Assembly (NCBI RefSeq): GCF_900093605.1
Contig: NZ_FLYE01000048.1
Span: forward strand, 62,001 to 126,000
Direction of reading: 5' to 3'
Source of the DNA: Candidatus Terasakiella magnetica
Lineage (GTDB): Bacteria; Pseudomonadota; Alphaproteobacteria; Rhodospirillales; Terasakiellaceae
DNA: 64,000 bases
In this document: positions 27,568-36,813 of the stretch, piece by piece
Layout of the letters: each line of letters begins with the position of its first letter
Position numbering within the stretch: position 1 is the stretch's first letter
Notes under the pieces: model-generated
The model's input: only the letters and a program-made list of their open reading frames with translations
Told to the model about the DNA's origin: nothing
The model's database searches: none
Made by a program: the position numbers and the translations under genes

Positions 27568-28265
27568 GAGCCGGCCCCTAAAGCCAACTTCACTGCCATA
27601 TCACAATGGATTTGCGCCGTATCAAAAAGCGCAACTTCTGTGTCTTCTTGTGACACCAACAGAGCTATTTCTGTACAGCCCAAGATCACGGCCTCACAGC
27701 CTTCTTCATGAAGGTCATCAATGATGGCAAGGAAAAGGTCGCGCGAATCTTCCTTGATGATACCTTGGCAGAGCTCATTATAGATAATCTCATGCACCCA
27801 TTCCTGCTGGGCCTCAACGGGGACAACTACATCAATCCCATGATTTTTTGAAATCCGCCCTTTATAGAACGCCTGCTCCATCGTGAATTTGGTGCCAAGC
27901 AGCCCCACACGCTTGATCTCTTTTTCCTTTAAGGCCTCAGCCGTTGCATCCGCAATATGAAGAATGGGAATATCAATGGCTTCTTCAATCTGATCTGCCA
28001 CCTTATGCATGGTGTTGGTGCAAATCAGTAAAAAATCAGCACCAGCCGCCTCAACAGATTTTGCCGCCTCACTTAGGATCACAGCCGTTTCATCCCAGTT
28101 ATCCTCATGTTGAAGCTTCTCAATCTCAGCAAAATCCACACTGACCATGGCGATTTTAGCACAATGGAGCCCGCCAAGGGCTGACTTCACCCCCCGATTG
28201 AGCGCCTGATAATAACTTGTTGTTGATTCCCAGCTCATCCCGCCGAGCATACCGATGGTTTTCAT
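27564..28265 (-). CDS. Aspartate/glutamate racemase family protein
   Basis: This 233-residue enzyme has the two catalytic cysteines of the cofactor-independent Asp/Glu racemase family: Cys82 in ICTNTMHK and Cys197 in LGCTEI, plus the N-terminal GMLGGMSWESTTSYY typical of the YgeA-like amino acid racemase branch. It probably interconverts L- and D-forms of an acidic or broad-range amino acid. The aminotransferase gene lies directly upstream on the same strand (three bases apart), pointing to one amino acid pathway. Confidence 0.88.
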   Translation of the reverse strand: MKTIGMLGGMSWESTTSYYQALNRGVKSALGGLHCAKIAMVSVDFAEIEKLQHEDNWDETAVILSEAAKSVEAAGADFLLICTNTMHKVADQIEEAIDIPILHIADATAEALKEKEIKRVGLLGTKFTMEQAFYKGRISKNHGIDVVVPVEAQQEWVHEIIYNELCQGIIKEDSRDLFLAIIDDLHEEGCEAVILGCTEIALLVSQEDTEVALFDTAQIHCDMAVKLALGAGS

Positions 28266-28268
28266 AAT

Positions 28269-29627
28269 CTACATCTCCGCTAAGGCTGCATCAAATCGGC
28301 TAAATAAGGCGTCCAGATCAGTCTGCTCGCTAATCAAAGGTGGGCAAAAGGCCACGCAATCACCGGGCATGGCGCGCAAAATCAAGCCATGGTTTTCACA
28401 TTTTTTCACCAAACCTGCCCCCATGCCAAGGCTTGGGTCAAACGGAGTTTTGCTCGCTTTATCCGCACTTAACTCAATCGCGCCAATTAAGCCTGTGCCA
28501 CGAACTTCGCCCACAAGCGGATGGTCCGCATATGTCGCTAAACGATCTTGAAAATAAGGGCTTATGGCATTGACCTGCGCAACAATATCGCGCTCCTCAT
28601 AAATCTTCAGCACCTCAAGCGCCACTGCACAAGGCACCGGATGACCGCCATAGGTCAGCCCATGACCAAATACTCCAAGCTCATTGCTACGTTCTTTCAC
28701 CACTTGATACAGCCCATCCGACACCATCAAGGCTGAGATTGGCAAATAACCAGAAGACATTTGCTTAGCAAGCGTCATCATGTCGGGCTTGATGTTATAA
28801 GTTTGTGAGCCAAACATCTTGCCCGTGCGGCCAAAACCACAAATCACTTCATCGGCAATAAGCAACACATCATATTTTTTCAAAACCGCCTGAATTTTCT
28901 CAAAATAACCCATGGGCGGTAAAATCACCCCGCCTGCCCCTTGGATCGGTTCTGCAAACATGGCCCCAACGGTCTCAGGGCCTTCTGCCAAGATGAGTTC
29001 TTCCAGCTCGCTTGCCATGCGCGTGGCAAAAGCCTCTTCACTTTCACCATCAAGGCCATAGCGATAATAATGCGGGCAACTGGTCTGTAAAATACGCTCA
29101 CTGGCGGGCAGATCAAAACCATTTTGTGCATAGGCCAATCCGGTCATGGAACCTGCAGCAATGGTCACCCCATGATAGGCTTTTTCTCGCGAAATGATTT
29201 TCTTTTTCTCAGGTTTGCCGCGCGCATTATTATAATACCACACCAGCTTGATCGCCGTATCATTAGCCTCTGATCCTGAATTACAAAATAATGCCCGATC
29301 AAGGCCATCTGGTGTTACGTCAACCAGTTTTTCCGCCAGCTCTGCCGTTACATCGGGCACCTTGCCCGTAAAGCTATGATAAAATGGCAAGGTTTCCATT
29401 TGCTTTTGCGCAGCCTTTACAAGGCGGGGCTCATTAAACCCCAGTGAGGCACACCATAAGCCGGATAAACCTTCAATATATTCTTTGCCATCTTCGCCAA
29501 AGACCCGCACGCCCTCACCACGCGTAATCACCAATGGCCCTTGCTCTTCATGAGCTTTCAGGTTGGTATAAGGATGCAAGTGATAAGTCGTATCTTTTGC
29601 AGAAATGGAATTTGGTTTATCTGTCAT
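28269..29627 (-). CDS. Class III PLP-dependent aminotransferase (omega-transaminase type)
   Basis: The chosen ATG at 29627 gives 452 residues and follows GGTGAG; an in-frame ATG ten codons further upstream would run into the preceding gene. The fold-type I class III motifs are clear: GLWCASLGFNEPRLV, FCNSGSEANDTAIKLVWYY, AYHGVTIAAGSMTG, the cofactor aspartate in LLIADEVICGFGRTG and the PLP-binding lysine in LAKQMSSGYLP. Substrate is probably an omega-amino acid or amine with pyruvate as acceptor (beta-alanine, putrescine or taurine type), not resolvable by eye. It lies between DUF2125 and racemase genes in one operon. Confidence 0.9.
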   Translation of the reverse strand: MTDKPNSISAKDTTYHLHPYTNLKAHEEQGPLVITRGEGVRVFGEDGKEYIEGLSGLWCASLGFNEPRLVKAAQKQMETLPFYHSFTGKVPDVTAELAEKLVDVTPDGLDRALFCNSGSEANDTAIKLVWYYNNARGKPEKKKIISREKAYHGVTIAAGSMTGLAYAQNGFDLPASERILQTSCPHYYRYGLDGESEEAFATRMASELEELILAEGPETVGAMFAEPIQGAGGVILPPMGYFEKIQAVLKKYDVLLIADEVICGFGRTGKMFGSQTYNIKPDMMTLAKQMSSGYLPISALMVSDGLYQVVKERSNELGVFGHGLTYGGHPVPCAVALEVLKIYEERDIVAQVNAISPYFQDRLATYADHPLVGEVRGTGLIGAIELSADKASKTPFDPSLGMGAGLVKKCENHGLILRAMPGDCVAFCPPLISEQTDLDALFSRFDAALAEM

Positions 29628-29631
29628 CTTC

Positions 29632-30717
29632 TCACCACTCAATTCTCGGCATCTCAATTAAACGCACAGGCCCTGCAAATAAGGCACGTTCTTGTAAGGT
29701 CAAGGGCAGGCTGATACTGGCTGGACCGCCATTTTTAGGCTGTTTTGACAACATGCCCAACACCACCTTTGCCATACTGGCATCTGGCCCGCGAATAATT
29801 CCACCACGGCGCAAGCGACTGACCGTTTCAAAAAAGCCCTGAATACGTGCAGTAAAGGCCCCGACTGGCTGCAAATCCGCATCCAAGGCAACCGTCCCAT
29901 TGCCCTGTAAAATCAACGGCAGGTAATTGACCTGTATGCGTTCAAGTTCCAGCGTCCCGCCTGCATCGCGCCACAAGATCAGATCTTCTTTACCCATCCC
30001 CGTTGCGCCAAAGTTTTCGGTTAATTTGGCATGAAGGGTCACTTCAGAAACCCGTCGACCCATTCCCGTAATTCCAAGCGGCAAGTCCATTCTCTCAGCC
30101 TGAAGGTCAAGCCCATAGGCACCATCTTCTTTGCGCGCCCCCTCCATTTCAAGGCTCGCAACATTTAACAAGGCCCCACTTGATTGCAGCTGCCAGTTTT
30201 TAATGGATAGCCCCAAGCTTTCAGGAATACCATCAGACAACCAGTCCTGGGAAAGTTTAAGGCTTTCAGCGCGGCCTTCTAGGACTTGACGTCCTAAGCG
30301 TAAAGTCTGTTCAGCGCCTAAATCCACATGGACCGTGCCCAACGTCCAAGGCAAGGGGATGATTTCAAAATCTACTGTCTTGGCAGACCAAAACCAATCG
30401 CGTTTTTTTTGCGCATTTTTAGGTGGGGCGAATTTCACAACGTTTAAGGTTGCTCTCACACTAAAGGGAAAGCCGCCCATCTCGACTTTCTTATCTTCAT
30501 AGCTCGCGATATAGCCTTGTGCTTTTCGCGCTTTCATCCAGTCTTTCACACCGGATTTCAACGCCATGGAAGTCATCAACCACGCCACCGTATAAAGCAG
30601 ACCCAGCACCAATATAATGCTGCCCAAAAGCATAAATAAACGCCCCATGCGAACCGAGAGCGGTTCTTTATAAGTTAATGCAGCGTGGGACTTAATTGGG
30701 TGGGGGACACGGGCCAT
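29632..30717 (-). CDS. DUF2125 domain protein
   Basis: This 361-residue protein has one membrane helix near the N-terminus (about 27-48, rich in Leu/Ile/Val) followed by a periplasmic beta-rich domain, the standard layout of DUF2125 proteins of alphaproteobacteria. Supporting segments are VKDWMKARKAQGYIASYEDKK and VEMGGFPFSVRATL. Function unknown; the repeated beta strands resemble AsmA-like envelope proteins. Its stop is four bases before the aminotransferase ATG. The upstream region 30718-30832 is shared with the divergent uvrC. Confidence 0.82.
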   Translation of the reverse strand: MARVPHPIKSHAALTYKEPLSVRMGRLFMLLGSIILVLGLLYTVAWLMTSMALKSGVKDWMKARKAQGYIASYEDKKVEMGGFPFSVRATLNVVKFAPPKNAQKKRDWFWSAKTVDFEIIPLPWTLGTVHVDLGAEQTLRLGRQVLEGRAESLKLSQDWLSDGIPESLGLSIKNWQLQSSGALLNVASLEMEGARKEDGAYGLDLQAERMDLPLGITGMGRRVSEVTLHAKLTENFGATGMGKEDLILWRDAGGTLELERIQVNYLPLILQGNGTVALDADLQPVGAFTARIQGFFETVSRLRRGGIIRGPDASMAKVVLGMLSKQPKNGGPASISLPLTLQERALFAGPVRLIEMPRIEW

Positions 30718-30832
30718 AAACAGGGGATTTCATGAAATTTGAGCAATGGTTGTAAAAGTTATAACCGACAAAATACATTAAGGACAATCACATTGGTTGA
30801 CGAATTGCCCACAATGTTCCATCTGTTGAGTT

Positions 30833-32731
30833 ATGAATGAGCGCAGACATGAAGAAAAAAGCGGACTAGAAGTCCCAAGCACGCCCGTTAAAGGCTCTTT
30901 AAGCCGGGGTATGGAAGTGATTAAGGGCTACCTTAAAACACTGGCTTCAGGCCCTGGTGTCTATCGCATGTTTAATGAAAAAGGCGATGTGCTTTATGTG
31001 GGTAAAGCCAAATCCCTTAAAAAACGCGTGGCAAATTATACCACACCACAACGCCTGACCATTCGTATCCAGCGCATGGTTTCAGAAACCCACGCCATGG
31101 AATTCATCACCACCCACACAGAAGCCGAAGCGCTGTTACTTGAATCCAACCTGATCAAAAAGTTAAAGCCACGCTATAATATTTTACTGCGCGATGATAA
31201 ATCTTTTCCCATGATCTTGGTAACAGGGGATCATGATTTCCCCCAAGTGCTGAAACATCGCGGGGCGAAAAACCGCAAAGGCACCTATTTTGGCCCCTTT
31301 GCTTCAGCTTGGGCGGTAAATGAAACGCTCAATACCCTTCAGCGTGCTTTTTTGCTGCGCCCTTGTTCAGATAGTGTCTTTGGTGCACGCACACGGCCCT
31401 GCCTGCAATATCAGATCAAACGCTGCTCAGCGCCTTGTGTGGATCGCATCTCTCAAAAAGCGTATGGCAAGCTGGTTGGGGAGGCTGAGCGTTTCTTGCG
31501 CGGCGACAGCAAAGCCTTACAAGAAGAACTGGCTGAGCACATGGCCCGTGCCAGTGAGAATTTGGAATTTGAAGAAGCCGCTATTTATCGCGATCGCATC
31601 TCAGCCATGTCGCGCATTCAACAGCGCCAAGACATCAACATCCCCGGCCTTGAAGAAGCCGATGTGGTGGCCGGCTATCAAGATGGTGGACAAACCTGCA
31701 TTCAGGTTTTCTTTTTTCGCGCAGGGGCTAATTTTGGTAATCGGGCTTATTATCCAAGCCATGGTTCTAAAGACGAACTGCCTGAAATTATCGAAGCTTT
31801 CATGGGACAGTTTTATGCCGATAAGCACCCGCCCAAACAAATATTGGTCAGCCATGACCTGCCGGGCCAAACGATTTTAGAAGAAGCCCTCTGCGTGCGT
31901 GCTGAGCGTAAAGTCACCATCCAATCGCCAAAACGCGGGGATAAAACCAAGCTCATTTCACATGCCATGAATAATGCGCGCGAGGCCTTGGGCAGACGCA
32001 TGGCGCAAAGTGCATCCCAGAGAAAGCTCCTGCTTGAGGTCCAACGCGTTATGCAGATGGACGCCATGCCTGAGCGCATTGAAGTTTATGATAACTCCCA
32101 TACCCAAGGGACAAATTCAGTTGGCGCTATGATTGCGGCAGGCCCAGATGGGTTTATTAAAAATGCCTATCGTAAATTCAACATCAAAGAAGCCCAAGGT
32201 GATGATGATTACGCTATGATGCGTGAAGTCCTCACCCGACGGTTTTCGCGCGCCATCAAGGAAGACCCGGATAAAGAAAAAGGCCAATGGCCTGACCTTG
32301 TGATTATTGATGGCGGTAAAGGCCAGCTTAATATTGCGGTGTCTGTTTTTGAAGAACTTGGTATTGATGATGTAACACTGGCAGGTATTTCAAAAGGGCC
32401 AGATCGCAACGCGGGCTATGATAAAATCATCATCCCCGGGCTTGAACCTTTCCAGCTTGGTCATACAGAACCCGTCAATCATTTCATCCAACGCCTGCGC
32501 GATGAAGCCCACCGCTTTGCCATTGGCACCCATCGCGCCAAACGCGGCAAGTCAGTTAAACAATCGATTTTAGATGATATCGATGGTATTGGGGCAAAGC
32601 GTAAAAAAGCGCTTTTGCATCATTTTGGGTCTGCCAAGGCTGTGGCACAAGCGGGCTTAAGCGATCTTGAACAAGTCGATGGCATCAGCAAATCCATTGC
32701 CAAGACCCTCTATGACCATTTTCACGAATAA
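30833..32731 (+). CDS. uvrC: Excinuclease ABC subunit C
   Basis: This 632-residue subunit makes both incisions in nucleotide excision repair with UvrA and UvrB. Domains in order: GIY-YIG nuclease (about 37-115; GPGVYRMFNEKGDVLYVGKA), cysteine-containing segment RPCLQYQIKRCSAPC, UvrB-binding UVR helices (about 215-250), the RNase H-like nuclease (about 390-540; IEVYDNSHTQGTN and VIIDGGKGQL with catalytic aspartates) and two C-terminal helix-hairpin-helix motifs (DIDGIGAKRKKALL, QVDGISKSIAKTL). Complete. In many alphaproteobacteria uvrC and pgsA are adjacent, as here apart from one inserted gene. Confidence 0.97.
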   Translation: MNERRHEEKSGLEVPSTPVKGSLSRGMEVIKGYLKTLASGPGVYRMFNEKGDVLYVGKAKSLKKRVANYTTPQRLTIRIQRMVSETHAMEFITTHTEAEALLLESNLIKKLKPRYNILLRDDKSFPMILVTGDHDFPQVLKHRGAKNRKGTYFGPFASAWAVNETLNTLQRAFLLRPCSDSVFGARTRPCLQYQIKRCSAPCVDRISQKAYGKLVGEAERFLRGDSKALQEELAEHMARASENLEFEEAAIYRDRISAMSRIQQRQDINIPGLEEADVVAGYQDGGQTCIQVFFFRAGANFGNRAYYPSHGSKDELPEIIEAFMGQFYADKHPPKQILVSHDLPGQTILEEALCVRAERKVTIQSPKRGDKTKLISHAMNNAREALGRRMAQSASQRKLLLEVQRVMQMDAMPERIEVYDNSHTQGTNSVGAMIAAGPDGFIKNAYRKFNIKEAQGDDDYAMMREVLTRRFSRAIKEDPDKEKGQWPDLVIIDGGKGQLNIAVSVFEELGIDDVTLAGISKGPDRNAGYDKIIIPGLEPFQLGHTEPVNHFIQRLRDEAHRFAIGTHRAKRGKSVKQSILDDIDGIGAKRKKALLHHFGSAKAVAQAGLSDLEQVDGISKSIAKTLYDHFHE

Positions 32732-32737
32732 GATATT

Positions 32738-33505
32738 TTATGGTTGTTTATAGCTGTCATATAAGGTGCCCGTATCCATCCCACGAAAGGTTAGAGCGGG
32801 CAAGTTTTTGATATTGCGCACAAGCTCGAAGGGTTGTTTGGACTCCCACGACCAATAAAGCCATAATTCACGTGGTTCCACAGACAGGGGCCGTGCAATC
32901 TCTTTAAAGGACAGACCAAAATTTTCAATGGCATCCAAAACCCTGAAATCAGCTGTTAACAACGCATCAATGCGCCCAGCCTTTAACAATCGCACGCCAT
33001 CTTCGTGATTGTTAAAAAAATGGTATTTCATATTGGAAAGCGCCTTAAGGCTTTTAACGTCTGTTCCCCCACGGATGCGTCCAACGACTTTATGTTCGAG
33101 CTGGTTTAAATCCGTAATGGCGCTGTCTTTCAAGCTCACAATTACAAAAAGAGCCTCACCCAGTTTCATAATCGGCATGGCCATTTTGTTGCGTTTCGGG
33201 CTTTCCATAAAAACGCCAAAATCAGCCTCGCCTTCTTTGGTCATGGCAATCGCACGTTTAAAAGGCACAAGGCGCAAGTTAAGATCAGTCCCGGCTTTTT
33301 TTTCAACTTCACCAAGGAGATCAATTAACGGACCTGTCCATTTATTCTGCGCTTCATCCTTTTTCACCAATTGGGTGATAATGGGAACCGCAACCACAGG
33401 CGATTGCGTTTCTGTGCTGGCCTGTGCATTTGCATTACTTAGAATAAATCCTAAAAATAAAACAGTTAAGACACTCAAACGGTTCATCATTTTCCCTGAA
33501 GACAA
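32738..33505 (-). CDS. Periplasmic substrate-binding protein (SBP family 3 type)
   Basis: This 255-residue exported protein has a signal peptide (basic start, hydrophobic core LSVLTVLFLGFILSNANA, cleavage after AxA) and the two-lobed layout of family 3 solute-binding proteins: VPFKRAIAMTKEGEADFGVF, GRIRGGTDVKSLKAL and LLKAGRIDALLTADF. No permease or ATPase genes are next to it, so it could be an orphan binding protein or part of a signalling pathway. It lies between uvrC and pgsA, interrupting a common gene pair. Confidence 0.82.
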   Translation of the reverse strand: MSSGKMMNRLSVLTVLFLGFILSNANAQASTETQSPVVAVPIITQLVKKDEAQNKWTGPLIDLLGEVEKKAGTDLNLRLVPFKRAIAMTKEGEADFGVFMESPKRNKMAMPIMKLGEALFVIVSLKDSAITDLNQLEHKVVGRIRGGTDVKSLKALSNMKYHFFNNHEDGVRLLKAGRIDALLTADFRVLDAIENFGLSFKEIARPLSVEPRELWLYWSWESKQPFELVRNIKNLPALTFRGMDTGTLYDSYKQP

Positions 33506-33689
33506 AGCACAACATACATGCGTATTTACAAAACACAGACGTGATATAACATAAATACTGTCTAAACAGTTAAAAATTGATGATCAAAATGAACATTTTT
33601 GTGCCTTAAAGAGAACAAGCCTATAGCCTAATTTTATTTTCCGACCTAATATGCCCTCCACAATTCATTAAAGAGAAGATGTAGAGACC

Positions 33690-34250
33690 ATGCTCTGGAA
33701 CCTGCCCAACATATTAACTGCCTCACGTATCATGATCATCCCGATCCTGATCGGCCTTTATATGGTGGGTGAACCTGCGGGCAACTGGATGGCCTTTTCT
33801 TTATATGTCTACGCTTGTATCACCGATTTCTTTGACGGTTGGCTGGCGCGCAAGATGGATTTGCAATCTGCCCTTGGTCAATTTATGGACCCAATTGCTG
33901 ATAAACTGCTCATTGCAACGCTTATTATCATGCTCATCGGCTTTGGCCCGATTGAAGGCATTCATGTCGTGGCAGCAGGTGTTATTTTGGTGCGCGAACT
34001 GCTGGTCTCTGGCTTGCGTGAATTTCTTGCCCAAACAAAAGTCAGCGTGCCTGTGACATTATTGGCGAAATGGAAAACAACCATTCAGATGTTGGCCCTT
34101 GGTTTCTTAATTGTGGGCAATGCCGGGCCTTATCTTTGGGTTGCTGAGACCGTCACGGTTGGCTATGTCGGTTTGTGGCTGGCCGCCCTTTTGACCCTCG
34201 TCACCGGATATGATTATCTGCGCACCGGCCTTAAGCATATGGTCGAATAA
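33690..34250 (+). CDS. pgsA: CDP-diacylglycerol-glycerol-3-phosphate 3-phosphatidyltransferase
   Basis: This 186-residue inner-membrane enzyme makes phosphatidylglycerol-phosphate. The CDP-alcohol phosphotransferase motif DGWLARKMDLQSALGQFMDP (D-G-x2-A-R-x8-G-x3-D with the final D shortly after) is intact, and there are about four to five membrane helices. The N-terminal MLWNLPNILTASRIMIIPIL is characteristic of PgsA. The stop is directly followed by mobB (zero-base gap), beginning a run of molybdopterin genes. Confidence 0.95.
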   Translation: MLWNLPNILTASRIMIIPILIGLYMVGEPAGNWMAFSLYVYACITDFFDGWLARKMDLQSALGQFMDPIADKLLIATLIIMLIGFGPIEGIHVVAAGVILVRELLVSGLREFLAQTKVSVPVTLLAKWKTTIQMLALGFLIVGNAGPYLWVAETVTVGYVGLWLAALLTLVTGYDYLRTGLKHMVE

Positions 34251-34751
34251 ATGAAAGTTTTTGGTATTGTCGGTAAAAGTGGCAGTGGCAAAACCACCTT
34301 GTTGGAAGACCTGATCCCCGCCATTGCCAAACATGGTATTTCGGTTTCCACCATCAAACATACCCATCATCAATTTGATATGGATAAACCGGGAAAAGAC
34401 TCCTATCGCCAACGCGAAGCAGGGGCGCAAGAGGTCTTGCTTGCCTCCAGTAAACGCTGGGCTTTACTGCATGAATTGCGCGATGAAAAAGAGCCCGAGA
34501 TTGAAGAGTTTTTGCCCCATATGACTAAAGTCGATCTGCTCTTGGTGGAAGGGTTTAAATATCATGACCATCCCAAGATCGAGGTTCACCGCCCGTCCTA
34601 TGGTCGTCCGGCTTTATGGCCTGAGGATCAAACCATTCTCGCCATTGCCAGTGATGAGAAATTTGAAACGGATGGTCGAGGCTTGATCGACCTCAATGAC
34701 GCAGAGGCAATTGCGGCTTTTATTATCGATCATTTGCAACTTCGGAAATAA
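34251..34751 (+). CDS. mobB: Molybdopterin-guanine dinucleotide biosynthesis adapter MobB
   Basis: This 166-residue GTP-binding protein has Walker A GIVGKSGSGKTTLLEDLI near the N-terminus, the switch region STIKHTHHQFDMDKPGKDSYR and LLVEGFKYHDHPKIEVHR, all typical of MobB, which assists delivery of guanylated molybdenum cofactor. It begins one base after pgsA and ends two bases before moeA. Together with moeA, moaD and moaE it forms a cofactor operon; other cofactor genes (moaA, moaC, mobA) are not in the window. Confidence 0.93.
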   Translation: MKVFGIVGKSGSGKTTLLEDLIPAIAKHGISVSTIKHTHHQFDMDKPGKDSYRQREAGAQEVLLASSKRWALLHELRDEKEPEIEEFLPHMTKVDLLLVEGFKYHDHPKIEVHRPSYGRPALWPEDQTILAIASDEKFETDGRGLIDLNDAEAIAAFIIDHLQLRK

Positions 34752-34753
34752 AC

Positions 34754-36013
34754 ATGAATACCGTTTTTGAAAGCTGTTTTGCCACCCCCGGTGCGATGAT
34801 GCCCTTAGATGAGGCACGCCAATGTCTGGCAGAAAAAATCAAACCGATGGCTAAAACCACCACTCTGCCCTTGCGCCAATGTGTGGGTAAAATTCTAGCC
34901 TCTGACATCACCGCCCAGCAAAATGTCCCCCCGCATAACAACTCTGCCATGGATGGCTATGCGGTTAAGTTTCAGGATTTAAAAACCGATGGTGAAACCA
35001 TTCTGCCTGTTAGCGCCCGTATTGCCGCAGGTCACCCTTTAGGGCGCAGAGCCCAATCCGGTGAGGCTTTGCGCATTTTTACAGGTGCTCCTATTCCTGA
35101 AGGCAGTGATACGGTCATCATGCAGGAAAATGCCACTGAGGCTGAGGGCCATGTCACGTTTGCCCCAGGTGCGGCACCCAAAAAAGGTGCTAATTTTCGC
35201 AAACTGGGGGAAGACATTAAAATCGGTGATGTGATCCTTAAAAAAGGGCGCAAACTACGCGCGGCTGACATTGGTGTTTGTGCCTCCGTTGGTAAAACTG
35301 AGATTGAAGTCTATGCGCCTTTAAAAATTGCTGTCTTTTCAACAGGCGATGAAATCACCGATGCGGGTGAGCCCTTAGGGGAAGGCTGCGTTTATGACAT
35401 CAACCGTTATAGCGTTATGTCCCTGTTGGAATCTGTGGGCTGTGAAGTCACAGACCTTGGCATTTTGCCCGATGATCTGGGCGTCATCACCAATGGTTTA
35501 AAAGAGGCCGCTGACACCCATGATGTTCTATTTACCTCTGGTGGGGTTTCCCTTGGTGAAGAAGACCATGTCAAATCAGCTGTTGCCCAGTTAGGCCAAA
35601 TCAATTTCTGGCGCATTGCCATTAAGCCGGGTCGCCCCATTGCCCTTGGCGAAGTGGGCGAGACCCCGTTTATCGGCCTGCCCGGCAATCCGGTAGCAAC
35701 TTTGGTGACCTTCATGATGATTGCCCGGCCCATGATTTCTGGTTTTTCTGGTCGCAGTGATATTTCCACGCGCAGCTATAAAATCCCGGCTAATTTTGAG
35801 ATGAACCATAAAGGCGGGCGCTATGAATGGCAGCGTGCTTTTTTAAAAGACACCCCAAACGGGCCCGTGGTTGAGCTGTTTCACACAACCGGATCAGGCG
35901 TTCTCACTTCCATGGTTCAAACAGACGGTCTGGTAGAAATACCTGATCACGCCCATCAGATTAAAGTCGGTGATTTGGTCGATTTCATCCCTTATAGCGA
36001 GGTAAGCCAGTAA
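34754..36013 (+). CDS. moeA: Molybdopterin molybdenumtransferase
   Basis: This 419-residue enzyme inserts molybdenum into adenylated molybdopterin. Family motifs in order: NNSAMDGYAVKF, RIFTGAPIPEGSDTVIMQE, FSTGDEITDAGEPLGEGCVYDINRYS, FTSGGVSLGEEDHVKSA and FIGLPGNPVATLVTF. Length is typical. Its stop overlaps the ATG of moaD by one base. Users of the cofactor (oxidoreductases) are not in this window. Confidence 0.96.
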   Translation: MNTVFESCFATPGAMMPLDEARQCLAEKIKPMAKTTTLPLRQCVGKILASDITAQQNVPPHNNSAMDGYAVKFQDLKTDGETILPVSARIAAGHPLGRRAQSGEALRIFTGAPIPEGSDTVIMQENATEAEGHVTFAPGAAPKKGANFRKLGEDIKIGDVILKKGRKLRAADIGVCASVGKTEIEVYAPLKIAVFSTGDEITDAGEPLGEGCVYDINRYSVMSLLESVGCEVTDLGILPDDLGVITNGLKEAADTHDVLFTSGGVSLGEEDHVKSAVAQLGQINFWRIAIKPGRPIALGEVGETPFIGLPGNPVATLVTFMMIARPMISGFSGRSDISTRSYKIPANFEMNHKGGRYEWQRAFLKDTPNGPVVELFHTTGSGVLTSMVQTDGLVEIPDHAHQIKVGDLVDFIPYSEVSQ

Positions 36014-36264
36014 TGAAAGTTCTCTATTTTGCATGGTTGCGCACCAAAATCGGTTGCGCTGAAGAAGAAATTGAACTGCCAAAAGGCGCCCATACTGTTG
36101 CTGAGGTCCTCGATCTTTTGCGTGCACGCGGGGAAAATTATGCTGAAGCCTTAAGTGCGGAAAAAGTCATTCGTGTGGCGGTTAATCAGGATTATGCCCA
36201 AGAAGTCGATATGGTGAAAAATGAAGATGAATTCGCCATCTTCCCCCCTGTGACCGGAGGCTGA
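36013..36264 (+). CDS. moaD: Molybdopterin synthase small subunit
   Basis: This 83-residue ubiquitin-fold protein ends in PPVTGG; the terminal double glycine is the site that is adenylated and thiocarboxylated for sulphur transfer to precursor Z. The interior matches MoaD (LRTKIGCAEEEIELP, NEDEFAIFPPVTGG). It overlaps the moeA stop by one base and is followed four bases later by moaE, its partner subunit. Confidence 0.95.
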   Translation: MKVLYFAWLRTKIGCAEEEIELPKGAHTVAEVLDLLRARGENYAEALSAEKVIRVAVNQDYAQEVDMVKNEDEFAIFPPVTGG

Positions 36265-36268
36265 ACCC

Positions 36269-36733
36269 ATGATCCGTGTACAGGCTGAAAACTTTGATGT
36301 GGGCGCAGAGATTAATGCCCTTTCCAAAGGCAATCCGTCTATTGGCGGCATTTGTTCTTTCGTTGGTTTGGTGCGTGATTTTCAACATACCAAAGAAGAC
36401 GAAACCCGCGTATCAGCCATGACACTGGAACATTATCCGGGCATGACGCAAAAGAAGCTGGAAGAAATTGAAGCCATTGCACGCGATCGCTGGCCCCTTG
36501 AAGAGGTGCTGATTATTCACCGTTATGGCCGCATGGAGCCCGGTGAAAATATCGTATTGGTCGTGACCGCCTCTGCCCATCGAAAAGCAGCCTTTGAATC
36601 AGCTGAATTCCTCATGGATTTTCTAAAAACCAAAGCTCCTTTTTGGAAGTTGGAAGAAGATGAACAAGGCGATGGCAGTTGGGTTGATGCCCGCGAAGCC
36701 GATGATGAAGCCGCTTCCAAGTGGGAAAAATAG
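36269..36733 (+). CDS. moaE: Molybdopterin synthase catalytic subunit
   Basis: This 154-residue subunit forms a heterotetramer with MoaD and makes molybdopterin. Recognisable segments: GGICSFVGLVRDF, MTLEHYPGMTQKKLEEI, VLIIHRYGRMEPGENIVLV and the catalytic lysine region FLKTKAPFWKLEE. It is the last gene in the molybdopterin run; 80 bases separate it from the LOG gene. Confidence 0.95.
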   Translation: MIRVQAENFDVGAEINALSKGNPSIGGICSFVGLVRDFQHTKEDETRVSAMTLEHYPGMTQKKLEEIEAIARDRWPLEEVLIIHRYGRMEPGENIVLVVTASAHRKAAFESAEFLMDFLKTKAPFWKLEEDEQGDGSWVDAREADDEAASKWEK

Positions 36734-36813
36734 GCTGGCATATTTAAATTCTTGCCAATTCCTCCAACAATTCCAATATATTATAATAATGATAACAAGA
36801 ATTGAGGTTTCCC